A stretch of DNA of 64,000 nt, taken from Bacteroides sp. (GTDB lineage: Bacteria > Bacillota > Clostridia > Lachnospirales > Lachnospiraceae). A program made the translations under genes and the position numbers. The DNA lies in assembly GCA_023666705.1 (NCBI GenBank), contig JAMPBO010000008.1, forward strand, positions 1 to 64,000. Reading direction: 5' to 3'. Under the pieces are notes generated by a model that searched no databases, was not told the origin of the DNA, and saw only the letters and a program-made list of their open reading frames with translations. Shown one piece after another: positions 53,060-61,831 of this stretch; the stretch's first letter is position 1, and each line of letters starts with the position of its first letter.

Positions 53060-53369
53060 GGTCCTCACTCTCACTTTCAACCACTTTATCTTCTGCGTCC
53101 CTGCCGCTTTCGTCCTCATCATCAGCATCATAGGCATTTAACGCATCAATTTTCCTTAGCACAAGGAAAAACAAAATACTTGTTACACCTGCTCCGACTG
53201 CCGCTTCCGTAATCGCAAGGTCCGGTGACTCCAAAAGGAACCAGATGACACACATTACAAGAGAAAATGACATAAAAATAACAACTGAATTAATCAGCTT
53301 TTTTGATGTACATGCCGCTATGGCACAAACAATAAGAAGCCCAAGCAGTATAATATGGAATACCGTCAT
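53052..53369 (-). CDS. MbhD-like (DUF4040) subunit
   Basis: A 105-residue protein with three helices and the SKKLINSVVIFMSFSLVMCVIWFLLESPDLAITEAAVGAGVTSILFFLVL core. This corresponds to the DUF4040 part of MrpA, encoded separately as MbhD in archaeal-type operons. A C-terminal acidic tail of about 25 residues is unusual. It overlaps mrpG by four bases. Confidence 0.88.
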   Translation of the reverse strand: MTVFHIILLGLLIVCAIAACTSKKLINSVVIFMSFSLVMCVIWFLLESPDLAITEAAVGAGVTSILFFLVLRKIDALNAYDADDEDESGRDAEDKVVESESEDHE

Positions 53370-53695
53370 TGTCTCTTCACCTCACATTCCTTTTCGAAAT
53401 CCTTATTTGTCTCTATTTCCATTTTCGCAATCAGATGTGATGACACAGGTGATGTAAACATAAATATAATAAGCACAACAAGAAGCTTCAGTGACGTATA
53501 AGTGAAGCCTGAGATTATAATGATTCCAATAAGCACCAAATCCAGTCCAAGTGTATCTCCCATGGCAGCACAATGCATCCTGTTGAGTACATACCTGAAG
53601 CGGTAAACACCTGCGATGGCAAGAATTTCAACAATGATGCCGCAGGCTATAAATAATGCCGCTATACCAAATCTTATCCATTGTAATATTTCCAT
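53366..53695 (-). CDS. mrpG: Mrp antiporter subunit G
   Basis: A 109-residue protein with three helices and MrpG/MnhG signatures: VYRFRYVLNRMHCAAMGDTLGLDLVLIGI and a FTSPVSSHLIAKM end. The start at 53695 follows GGAAGGGAG. The leader contains the TGATGTTCAA motif shared with three other genes in the window. Confidence 0.9.
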   Translation of the reverse strand: MEILQWIRFGIAALFIACGIIVEILAIAGVYRFRYVLNRMHCAAMGDTLGLDLVLIGIIIISGFTYTSLKLLVVLIIFMFTSPVSSHLIAKMEIETNKDFEKECEVKRQ

Positions 53696-53738
53696 GTTTA
53701 CGCTCCCTTCCTTGAACATCAGCCCATTTACATATCTG

Positions 53739-54092
53739 TCATTTATTTTTTCTTACTGCCTGTTTTTTACCAGATTCTTTTTTGTCGTCTATCGGTTCTA
53801 AACTGTCAACATCAACAATACGGTACTTGTTTGTATATACCCTATAAAGCACAACAGCAGCAACAAAGCTGATTGATGCATATATAATGCATATATCAGC
53901 CAGATACCCTTCCTTAATCCACTGGGAAAGGATTGCAATTATCATGATAATGACCGTTCCTGCCATGTTGGAGCAGACAATCCGGTCCGTAAGCCTCGGT
54001 CCCTTAATTGCCCTTATGAGAATAAATAAAATACATAACGCAAGAGCACTCATTGCTACAACAAATAAAATTTTATAAGCTGTATCTATCAT
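53739..54092 (-). CDS. mrpF: Mrp antiporter subunit F
   Basis: A 117-residue three-helix protein with the MrpF pattern: LCILFILIRAIKGPRLTDRIVCSNMAGTVIIMIIAIL and DICIIYASISFVAAVVLYRVY. The C-terminal tail is longer and more basic than usual. It follows mrpE by two bases. Confidence 0.9.
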   Translation of the reverse strand: MIDTAYKILFVVAMSALALCILFILIRAIKGPRLTDRIVCSNMAGTVIIMIIAILSQWIKEGYLADICIIYASISFVAAVVLYRVYTNKYRIVDVDSLEPIDDKKESGKKQAVRKNK

Positions 54093-54094
54093 TT

Positions 54095-54574
54095 TTAACG
54101 TTCTCCTCCGTTCTTTATCTTCTCGATTTTCCTAAGCAGGCTTACAAATACGGAATCCTCCATACCATCTGCCATGTCTTTGTCAAAGCAGTGAACCGTA
54201 TAAACATTCTCCTGAACATCAACTGTTATCGTTCCCGGTGTCAGTGTAATGGAATTTGCCAGCACTGCCTTGCATGTATCGTCCTTAAGGTCCGTCTGAA
54301 ACTTAACTATCATCGGCTCATTTTCATATTTATCAAGTACAACCAGTCGCATCATTGCAAAATTTGCCTTGATGATTTCCCACATCAAAATAAAAAAATA
54401 TGCAATGATAAGGGGAAGGAGCCTATAAAAGCTTAATTCCTTTTTCAGGCTGTAATCCATATATTTGCATAAAAAAACAAATATGACCAAGGTAATTACA
54501 ACTCCAAAAATCGCAATTTCAAGGGTAATATTCGCATTAAAAACAATCCACGCTAAAAATAATAATAGTAACAT
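54095..54574 (-). CDS. mrpE: Mrp antiporter subunit E
   Basis: A 159-residue protein, the first gene of the operon. Two or three N-terminal helices are followed by the soluble MrpE end with VKFQTDLKDDTCKAVLANSITLTPGTITVDVQENVYTVHCFD, the conserved core of the family. It has a TAGGAG SD and faces the divergent spoVA operon across a 253-base gap. Confidence 0.92.
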   Translation of the reverse strand: MLLLLFLAWIVFNANITLEIAIFGVVITLVIFVFLCKYMDYSLKKELSFYRLLPLIIAYFFILMWEIIKANFAMMRLVVLDKYENEPMIVKFQTDLKDDTCKAVLANSITLTPGTITVDVQENVYTVHCFDKDMADGMEDSVFVSLLRKIEKIKNGGER

Positions 54575-54767
54575 TTTATCACTCCTAACCTGTAAAAAGC
54601 CCTCTATTTATTTGAGTGGAAATCCGTTTATTTTCCATCCGTATCATCATGGCACAAAACTGTCTATTTTAGATAATCCATGCACATGGCAGGAAAAAAC
54701 TACACTCTAATATATACCTATTAAAATTAAAATGCAACCTGTATTTTTACTAATATTTCATTCCTGC

Positions 54768-54796
54768 TCATATTTTTCCGAATATTTGAAATACTA
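54768..54796 (+). promoter_or_regulatory. Probable sigma-G promoter for spoVA
   Basis: TCATA, exactly 17 bases, then AATACTA, close to the sigma-G consensus (GCATA-N17-CATACTA), ending 31 bases before the spoVAA ATG. spoVA operons are known forespore sigma-G targets. Confidence 0.5.
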
Positions 54797-54827
54797 ATAA
54801 AAATTTATTAAAAAAGGAAGAACAATC

Positions 54828-55469
54828 ATGGAAAATAAAACCCTGTACTTTTCCCTTGAGCAAAGCACACTGGTTTCCTCAAGACAGGTTCATATCGGTG
54901 ACATCGCCACTGTTTTCTGTTCAGACAGGGATATCAGCCACACGGTTGAAAAAACGCTTGTAACAGTTCTTACAGATACGGAGCAGGATCAGCTTGTTAT
55001 ATCTGCCATGAAGCTTGTTGCACTTATTTCAAAGGATTTTAAGGATTTGAGCATTGTCAATATTGGCAGTCCTGAAACTATTGTGTACTACCGTAATTTA
55101 AAACCAGCTTCCTCGTTTAAGGGAAAAGCAAAAAGCATATTACTTATGGTGCTTGCATTTTTTGGAACAGCATATTCCATTATGTCCTACAACTGCGACG
55201 TGGGCTCCATAGAGCTTTTAAATAATCTATATACCCTGTTCACGAAGGAGACCGCCGACAGCCTGCCCATCGGACTAAATCTGGGCATGATTGCTTATTC
55301 CATCGGACTTTGTGCAGGGATGATTTTGTTTTTTAATCACGGAATCAACAAAAAGAAGACCGATGACCCAACTCCCCTACAGGTTCAGATGCGTTTGTAC
55401 GAGCAGGACGTCAATACCTGTATTATTCTTGACAGTGCAAGGAATAACGAAACCTTAGATGTGGATTAA
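54828..55469 (+). CDS. spoVAA: Stage V sporulation protein AA
   Basis: A 213-residue protein with an N-terminal cytosolic domain (about 1-100) and two C-terminal helices. Recognisable segments: VHIGDIATVFC near residue 21, IGSPETIVYYR, then the membrane part and IGLCAGMILFFNHGINKKK with the TDDPTPLQVQMRLYEQDVN end. SpoVAA is a component of the spore Ca-dipicolinate transport complex. AAGGAAG precedes the start. It overlaps spoVAB by 11 bases. Confidence 0.93.
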   Translation: MENKTLYFSLEQSTLVSSRQVHIGDIATVFCSDRDISHTVEKTLVTVLTDTEQDQLVISAMKLVALISKDFKDLSIVNIGSPETIVYYRNLKPASSFKGKAKSILLMVLAFFGTAYSIMSYNCDVGSIELLNNLYTLFTKETADSLPIGLNLGMIAYSIGLCAGMILFFNHGINKKKTDDPTPLQVQMRLYEQDVNTCIILDSARNNETLDVD

Positions 55470-55875
55470 GGTCGCATTGTTTACCTTATTCTGCGGATTT
55501 GCAGGGGGAGCAATCTCAGCAGGATATGTCGCCTTCATAACACTGCTCGGCGTGTTTGAAAAGCTGACGGAAAAATATAAGGCAAACAAGTACAGCTACA
55601 AGATAGAAACGCTTACCATCGTAGGTGTGACGCTCGGTAATCTTATCTATACATTTCAGCTTAGCCCGCCCTTGGGGCTTGCAGGCTTTCTATTTTTCAC
55701 CCTGCTTGGCGGAATCTTTACAGGGTGTCTTGCAGGAGCACTTGCAGAAACGCTGAATGTTTTCCCAATCCTTTCAAGGCGGCTCAATATAAGGGAATAT
55801 CTTCCCTATGTTCTTGTAGCAGCCGCACTGGGAAAAGCACTTGGCTCAAGTATACAGCTTTTGCTGTTTGAATAA
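55459..55875 (+). CDS. spoVAB: Stage V sporulation protein AB
   Basis: A 138-residue protein with four hydrophobic segments: GGAISAGYVAFITLLG, a KIETLTIVGVTLG segment, GLLFFTLLGGIFTGCLAGALAETLNVFPIL (highly conserved) and the final LPYVLVAAALGKALGS. Part of the same SpoVA channel. Coupled to spoVAA by overlap. Confidence 0.93.
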   Translation: MWIKVALFTLFCGFAGGAISAGYVAFITLLGVFEKLTEKYKANKYSYKIETLTIVGVTLGNLIYTFQLSPPLGLAGFLFFTLLGGIFTGCLAGALAETLNVFPILSRRLNIREYLPYVLVAAALGKALGSSIQLLLFE

Positions 55876-55898
55876 GACTTTAATAAGGAGGAATCAAA

Positions 55899-56360
55899 AT
55901 GAAAGTAAAGCAAAATGATGAGGAATATAATAAATATGTGGAAGCCGTAACCCCAAAGCACAGCTGCTTTAAAAACTGTTTAAATGCATTTTGGATCGGT
56001 GGCTTAATCTGTCTGCTCGGTCAGGCAATCAACAATTTTATGAGCTCCTACTTTTCGTTTAACAAGGAGGATGCAGGAAGCTACACTTCACTCATACTTG
56101 TCCTAATCAGTGTACTGTTGACCAGCTTCAACCTTTACAAAAAAATTGCAAAGTATGGCGGTGCAGGTGCATTGGTTCCGATTACGGGATTTGCCAACTC
56201 CGTCGCCTCTCCCACAATTGAGTACCAGAAGGAGGGTGAGGTCTTTGGAAAGGGCGTAAAGGTATTTACCATAGCAGGACCCGTTATTCTTTTTGGAATC
56301 ATAACAAGCTTTATTGTTGGATTTATTTATTGGGTCATCAAAACTACAGGAATCATATAG
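55899..56360 (+). CDS. spoVAC: Stage V sporulation protein AC
   Basis: A 153-residue protein with four transmembrane segments, an N-terminal VTPKHSCFKNCLNAFWIGGLICLLGQ start, and the GAGALVPITGFANSVASPTIEYQKEGEVFGKG block that defines SpoVAC and SpoVAE. SpoVAC is a mechanosensitive channel in spore DPA release. AAGGAGG precedes the start. Confidence 0.95.
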   Translation: MKVKQNDEEYNKYVEAVTPKHSCFKNCLNAFWIGGLICLLGQAINNFMSSYFSFNKEDAGSYTSLILVLISVLLTSFNLYKKIAKYGGAGALVPITGFANSVASPTIEYQKEGEVFGKGVKVFTIAGPVILFGIITSFIVGFIYWVIKTTGII

Positions 56361-56373
56361 GAGGAACCTTGAC

Positions 56374-57405
56374 ATGAAAAATCAATCAGCCGGAAAACAA
56401 AGCATTGTATTTGATAATCCTCCCGTCATTATCAGTCAGGCATCCATCGTGGGTGAAATGGAGGGGCAGGGACCACTCGGCTCATTTTTTGACCAGATAG
56501 AAACAGATCCTACCTTTGGACAGGATTCATGGGAGCTTGGCGAGTCGGAAATGGTTCGCCGTGCAGTCAACACTGCAATTACAAAGTCAGGCATTGACCA
56601 GGACAAAATAAAATATATTTTTGGCGGTGACCTTCTGGGACAGCTAATCGGTACAACCTTCGGCTTGAAAGACTTTAACATCCCACTGTTCGGATTGTAC
56701 GGTGCCTGCTCCACAAGCGGTGAAGCACTTTCCCTTGCAGCCATGACCGTTGCGGCAGGCTATGCGGAAAATGCGATTGCCGTCACAAGCAGTCATTACG
56801 GCGGTGCGGAAAAGCAGTTCCGTTTTCCCCTTGAATACGGAAACCAGCGTCCCTTAAGTGCAACCTGGACCGTAACGGGAAGCGGTGCATTTATCGTAAG
56901 CCAGACAAGTAAGGAAACACCTATGCTTCAATACCCCCGCATCACTGCCATAACAACAGGAAAAATCGTTGACTATGGGGTAAGGGACAGCTTAAACATG
57001 GGTGCATGTATGGCTCCTGCCGCTGCCGACAGTATATACCAGTGTCTGGAGGACCTTAATGTGAAGGCAACAAGCTTTGACAAAATCATAACAGGTGACC
57101 TTGGAAAGGTAGGAAGCGAAATACTCATCAAGCTATTAAATGATAATGGGCATGATATCAGTAAGCTGCACATGGACTGCGGTGTAAACATATACAGCAA
57201 CGAGAGACAGGATACCCACAGCGGCGGAAGCGGCTGCGGCTGTGCAGCCGTGACACTTGCAGGCTACATTCTTCACAATCTGAAGCAGCACACATGGAAA
57301 CGGATTTTATTTGTTCCGACAGGTGCCCTGCTTTCAACCGTAAGCTACAACGAGGGGCAGACTATCCCCGGAATAGCCCATGCACTTGTAATAGAGCAGC
57401 AATAA
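56374..57405 (+). CDS. spoVAD: Stage V sporulation protein AD
   Basis: A 343-residue soluble protein with a thiolase/KAS-III-like fold: GPLGSFFDQIETDPTFGQDSWELGESEMVRRAV, LFGLYGACSTSGEALSLAAMTVAAGYAENAIAVTSSHYGGAEKQFRFPLEYGNQRP, and SGGSGCGCAAVT. SpoVAD binds dipicolinate. The start at 56374 follows AGGAGG; the longer frame overlaps spoVAC. Confidence 0.96.
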   Translation: MKNQSAGKQSIVFDNPPVIISQASIVGEMEGQGPLGSFFDQIETDPTFGQDSWELGESEMVRRAVNTAITKSGIDQDKIKYIFGGDLLGQLIGTTFGLKDFNIPLFGLYGACSTSGEALSLAAMTVAAGYAENAIAVTSSHYGGAEKQFRFPLEYGNQRPLSATWTVTGSGAFIVSQTSKETPMLQYPRITAITTGKIVDYGVRDSLNMGACMAPAAADSIYQCLEDLNVKATSFDKIITGDLGKVGSEILIKLLNDNGHDISKLHMDCGVNIYSNERQDTHSGGSGCGCAAVTLAGYILHNLKQHTWKRILFVPTGALLSTVSYNEGQTIPGIAHALVIEQQ

Positions 57406-57431
57406 ACAATAAGAATACAAGGAGAACTAAA

Positions 57432-57791
57432 ATGGATTATGTAAAAGCATTTATAATAGGCGGCGTCATTTGCATCCTTGCCCAGATATTAATGGACACA
57501 ACCAAGCTCATGCCGGGCAGGGTAATGGTGATACTTGTCTGCACGGGTGTAATTTTAGGAGCAGTTGGTCTTTATGAACCATTTCTTGAATTTGCAGGTG
57601 CAGGTGCATCAGTTCCACTGACAGGATTTGGCTATAACCTATGGAAAGGAATCAAAGAAGCGGTAGACAGCGATGGGTTTATCGGGTTATTCCGTGGCGG
57701 CTTTACAATGGCTGCGGTAGGTACCTCGGCAGCATTGATTTTATCCTACTTTGCCTCCCTGATTTTCCCACCGAAAATGACCAAAAACTAA
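57432..57791 (+). CDS. spoVAE: Stage V sporulation protein AE
   Basis: A 119-residue protein with three transmembrane segments and FLEFAGAGASVPLTGFGYNLWKG plus GLFRGGFTMAAVGTSAAL, as in SpoVAEb, a shortened relative of SpoVAC. The start at 57432 has AAGGAGA; the ORF upstream of it lies in the spoVAD end. It closes the operon; a hairpin region follows. Confidence 0.94.
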   Translation: MDYVKAFIIGGVICILAQILMDTTKLMPGRVMVILVCTGVILGAVGLYEPFLEFAGAGASVPLTGFGYNLWKGIKEAVDSDGFIGLFRGGFTMAAVGTSAALILSYFASLIFPPKMTKN

Positions 57792-57860
57792 ATAAAAACA
57801 TGATATATAAGAAAGCAAATTGTAAGGCCTTTTCTTGCAAGCATATGCTTTTTATATAGA

Positions 57861-57927
57861 TTTTCTTTGACGGGAAATCATTTCCCAGACAAAGAAAAAG
57901 GGACATGCCAATTGCGGTATGTCCCTT
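57861..57927. terminator. Double hairpin between spoVA and PBP genes
   Basis: A long hairpin TTTCTTTG-ACGGGAAA with TTTCCC-AGA-CAAAGAAA (57861-57896) is followed by GGGACATGCC/GGTATGTCCC (57900-57927). On the minus strand the second stem is followed by a T run, ending the PBP transcript. Confidence 0.75.
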
Positions 57928-57969
57928 AAATTATTTATTATGAAATATTCAATATCTGCTTCAAGCACA

Positions 57970-60927
57970 TCATTCAGAAGCAGGCGGGTCTGTTGTATCC
58001 GTCGGTGGTTCTGTTGACGGTGGCTCTGTCGATGGTGGTTCCGTTGTTGGCGGAGCCGTTGACGGTGGCTCTGTCGTTGTCGGTTTTTCTGTTGTTGTCT
58101 TTTCTGTTGTTGTCTTTTCTGTTGTTTTTGACGTTGGCGGTTCCGTTGTCGGCGGTTTTGTGCCTCCACCCGTACTTTTAAAGGTTACAGATATCTTTGC
58201 ATTTTTCTTTATCTTCTTAAAGGTATAGGAGGAAACTGCACCTACGCTCTTTCCGTCTACCTTGACATCGTCTATGGCATAACCGTCATATGGCGTAATG
58301 AAGATTGTCACCGTGGAGCCCTTCTCCACATCTGCAGAGGCAGATATTGTACCGCCTTCGCCTGCTGATGTTGTTATCTTAACCTTATCCTTCTCCTCAG
58401 GATGGAGTGTACATACATCCTCCGTATATGGATAATCCTTCGCATCGTCTCCAACAAATTCCTTCTTGCCTGTCTTTTCATTCACCTTTACTACAAATGA
58501 AACCGTTTCCGGACACGCATTCGTTGCAACCATCTTTGATTCCTTACATATCTTAATTGCTTCATGTCCCTGACAGCTACCCCCTTGGAAGGTTCCCACT
58601 GCACAGTAGTCCGTAAAGGTCGGGCATCCCTCCCGCGGAAGGTCTCCCGTAATCTGACAAAGGGTTATGGTACCTATGCCATCCGGTCTTTCCATAATAA
58701 CCTTTGAGGTATCCTGTCCCTCAAGTGCTGCTATATCATCCATGACATCTCTCCACATACATTTTGGAGCGGATGTTCCATATCTTGCAAGGTCCTTGTT
58801 GGAGTCACAGCCCATCCAGACTGCTCCCGTATAATATGGCGTCATGCCACAAAACCAAAGGTCGTAGTTGCTTGATGTTGTTCCTGTCTTACCTGCACAT
58901 GCAACACCTGATCTTAAATGTGCCATATTACCGGTTCCGACAGTCAGCGTTGTTCTCATTGCATCAAGAAGCAGCCATGCCGTTGTAGGCTTCATAACCG
59001 TATGGGATGTAGGTGTCGTGTTATCTATAATCACATTTCCATCATGGTCAATGACCTTCGAGTAAAATACAGGCTTGTTATAAACACCGCCATTTGCAAT
59101 CGTTGCATATGCGGCGGTAATCTCAAGATTTGTAATACCGTAGGTAAGACCTCCAAGTGCTGTTGACTGGTTGATATCGGAGTAAACCACGCCGTCCGTG
59201 CCTGTTTCCTCCTCAACAAGGGTTGTAAAGCCATAATCAAGAAGATACTTGAATGCCACCTCTGGTGTTGCCTCAGTGATTGCCTTAACGGCAATAACGT
59301 TCATGGAATCCTCTATCGCTTTTCTTACGGAGTTGTACCCTCTGTATGTTCCACCCCAGTAATTGCTTACCTTGATTCCGTTTGCATAGTAATATTCCTC
59401 ATCTTCAAACGGGGATGCAAGAGAGCCTCCGCAGGCATCAATATAAGGTGTATATGCCGCAAGTATCTTAAAGGTTGAACCAGCCTGACGTTTTGAGTCT
59501 GTCGCCCTGTTCAGTCCACGGTCAACCGTCTTCTCACCACGTCCGCCGACAATTGCCTTAACATAGCCCGTGTGCTGGTCAATGATGGTCATTGTAAACT
59601 GCGGCTGTGGCGTCGCCTGAAACAGTTCCGAATGGAAGGTGGCACCTGTTTTTTCAAGCATTGCCTCCTTGAATTCATCCGCTGCGGCACGTGCCGAGGT
59701 TTCATCCGGATATATATTGTCATACTTAGAATTTCCTGTCTGCTCCTTATAATAAGAAAGCAGATTTTCCAGACTGAAATTGATAGGCTCCTTGTTTTCG
59801 TCCATAAGCGTAAGTGCATAGGACAGACCTACACTTGTACCCTCATAGAAATACTCCGTATCGTTAAGCCGCTTATCACATATGCTCTGTATCTCATCAT
59901 CCTGAACGGAATAGATGGAATAACCACCCGTAAATACCATCATGGAGGCTTCCGCCTTGGTACATCCGTAAAGCTCAACAAAATCATCCTCAAGTGCATC
60001 CAAAAGTGCATCCGTATAATAGGAGTTTACTGACCTGCTTGCCTCCTGTATGTGCTCAACCTCGTCTATCCTTGCATATACATCATCCGCCATTGCTTGA
60101 TCATACTGTGGCTGTGTAATGTAGCCAAGCTCAAGCATCTTGTCTAACACATCCTCACGTCTGTGGGCATTTTCTTCCGGATATATCTTCGGGTCAAATG
60201 CAGTCGGATTTTTCGTAATACCCGCAATAACTGCAATTTCAGAAATGGTAAGCTCATCGATATCCTTATCAAAATATGTCTCCGCCGCTGCCTGAATGCC
60301 ATGGGCACCACTTCCCAAATAAATTGTATTCAGATAATATTCAAGTATGGATTCCTTACTGTATTTCTTTTCAAGCTCCAGTGCAAGATACTGCTCCTGT
60401 ATCTTTCTCTCAAGCTTGTCCATAAATGCATCCTCGTCACCACCATCAAATACATGGTTCTTGATAAGCTGCTGGGTGATTGTACTTGCACCCTGATCAA
60501 ACTCACCTGTGCTCATACCATGATAGGCGGCACGGAAAATACCCCTGATGTCGATACCATTATGGGTCCAAAAACGCTGATCCTCAATAGCAACGAACGC
60601 ATTAACCCAGTCCTGGGGTATCTCATCATAATAAACATATACCCTGTTTGAATTTATGGTTGCTATCTCGTTCTTAACCTTTCCCTCATCATCGTATATA
60701 ACTGTTTTAAAGCCCTTTGGTACAATACTGATCTCATTCACGCTCGGTGCATTATCCAGTATTCCTTTCATTGCCCCAAACGCGGCACCCGCTCCTGCTA
60801 TAATGACCGTTACCATCGATACAAGGATTATTTTAAAAACATTAACAAGTATTTTTCTTTGATTTCTCTGTGCCTTGGAGACTAATTTTCTTTGTTTCTT
60901 CGCAGTCTCCTGTTTTGCATATCCCAT
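57970..60927 (-). CDS. Class A penicillin-binding protein (PBP1A/2C-type)
   Basis: A 985-residue bifunctional peptidoglycan enzyme. One N-terminal transmembrane helix (about 26-52) is followed by a GT51 glycosyltransferase with catalytic Glu115 (EDQRFW) and GASTITQQL at 146-154. The transpeptidase follows, with STFK at 484-487 (Ser484 nucleophile), SMN at 541-543 and KTGT at 680-683. Beyond it is a beta-rich domain (about 830-905, EGGTISASADVEKGSTVTI) and a Thr/Pro/Glu tail with repeats of TTEKPTT or PPSTEPPST type. It polymerises and cross-links cell-wall glycan. Confidence 0.94.
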   Translation of the reverse strand: MGYAKQETAKKQRKLVSKAQRNQRKILVNVFKIILVSMVTVIIAGAGAAFGAMKGILDNAPSVNEISIVPKGFKTVIYDDEGKVKNEIATINSNRVYVYYDEIPQDWVNAFVAIEDQRFWTHNGIDIRGIFRAAYHGMSTGEFDQGASTITQQLIKNHVFDGGDEDAFMDKLERKIQEQYLALELEKKYSKESILEYYLNTIYLGSGAHGIQAAAETYFDKDIDELTISEIAVIAGITKNPTAFDPKIYPEENAHRREDVLDKMLELGYITQPQYDQAMADDVYARIDEVEHIQEASRSVNSYYTDALLDALEDDFVELYGCTKAEASMMVFTGGYSIYSVQDDEIQSICDKRLNDTEYFYEGTSVGLSYALTLMDENKEPINFSLENLLSYYKEQTGNSKYDNIYPDETSARAAADEFKEAMLEKTGATFHSELFQATPQPQFTMTIIDQHTGYVKAIVGGRGEKTVDRGLNRATDSKRQAGSTFKILAAYTPYIDACGGSLASPFEDEEYYYANGIKVSNYWGGTYRGYNSVRKAIEDSMNVIAVKAITEATPEVAFKYLLDYGFTTLVEEETGTDGVVYSDINQSTALGGLTYGITNLEITAAYATIANGGVYNKPVFYSKVIDHDGNVIIDNTTPTSHTVMKPTTAWLLLDAMRTTLTVGTGNMAHLRSGVACAGKTGTTSSNYDLWFCGMTPYYTGAVWMGCDSNKDLARYGTSAPKCMWRDVMDDIAALEGQDTSKVIMERPDGIGTITLCQITGDLPREGCPTFTDYCAVGTFQGGSCQGHEAIKICKESKMVATNACPETVSFVVKVNEKTGKKEFVGDDAKDYPYTEDVCTLHPEEKDKVKITTSAGEGGTISASADVEKGSTVTIFITPYDGYAIDDVKVDGKSVGAVSSYTFKKIKKNAKISVTFKSTGGGTKPPTTEPPTSKTTEKTTTEKTTTEKPTTTEPPSTAPPTTEPPSTEPPSTEPPTDTTDPPASE

Positions 60928-61141
60928 GGAAATCCTCCCTTTCCTACAACAAGTAAAATAAATCCGATGAAATTATACCAAAATTGGTATTTAAATACAA
61001 CCCTAATCAACCATCAGTATACAAATGAATTGTGAAAAAAATGTTATATCCCATTAATTTTTAACTTTTATTTTATAACTTATTCTGTAAGCTGCGGATT
61101 TTCTTATATTATTTGTCCTTACAATAGCATTGTTCTGTTTC

Positions 61142-61831
61142 TCATGTCTTTTTTATGTCGTTATAATAAATTTCTGCAATAATTTCTGCGGTTGTTCCAA
61201 CCAGCTCATCAAGGTCATCCCGACTAAATATCTTTGGCTCTTCTCCGTACTCCTCTTTTTCCTCAAATATAACGTCAACCATGCTTTGTATCGTCGCAAG
61301 CTCGTTTGCGGGATTTACCTCATCGATTGCGGAGGACGGTGTTTTTAGAACAAAATGTTCCAAATTATATTTTTCTGCAAAGTAGGGATTCATTCTGTTG
61401 TAATCACCGTAATATAGCCCGGAAGAAAAAAAGGCAGTCCGGTCATATACTTCCCTGCCATCCACCTTGACATGCAAAACCTTGTCATAGCCTGTCTCAG
61501 GCTGCATGCTTCCATTAAAAAATTGAAAATGCTGCTTCCAGTATACGTCCAAAAAACGTACATCCAGCAAAAGATGGCAATAATAGCCAAAGACATAAGG
61601 TTCCGAAAGACGTTCCCCATACTTTTCAATAAAACGTTTCAGCTCAGGTCTTCTCACAAGGTCTTCCATTGCATAGTCCGACCAGAAATGACTCAGCCTC
61701 TTCCCGCTGCCCTTTTTTACATCAGGAGCGATACTTCCTATCATAAAATCATTTTTATAAGCTTTATCTTTTATATTGCAAATCTCAAAAAATCGGTTTG
61801 CTGTTGCCATATGTATTACATAACCCGGCAT
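61142..61831 (-). CDS. Zinc-dependent phospholipase C-like protein
   Basis: A 229-residue protein beginning MPGYVIHMATANRFFEIC, followed by FMIGSIAPDVKKGSGKRLSHFWSD and later YCHLLLDVRFLD. This H ... D ... H ... H-x3-D pattern matches the zinc-dependent phospholipase C-like family of Clostridia (related to the alpha-toxin N-terminal fold). It has no signal peptide, so is probably cytoplasmic and hydrolase-like rather than a toxin. The start overlaps the flavodoxin-like gene's stop by 16 bases. Confidence 0.7.
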   Translation of the reverse strand: MPGYVIHMATANRFFEICNIKDKAYKNDFMIGSIAPDVKKGSGKRLSHFWSDYAMEDLVRRPELKRFIEKYGERLSEPYVFGYYCHLLLDVRFLDVYWKQHFQFFNGSMQPETGYDKVLHVKVDGREVYDRTAFFSSGLYYGDYNRMNPYFAEKYNLEHFVLKTPSSAIDEVNPANELATIQSMVDVIFEEKEEYGEEPKIFSRDDLDELVGTTAEIIAEIYYNDIKKT

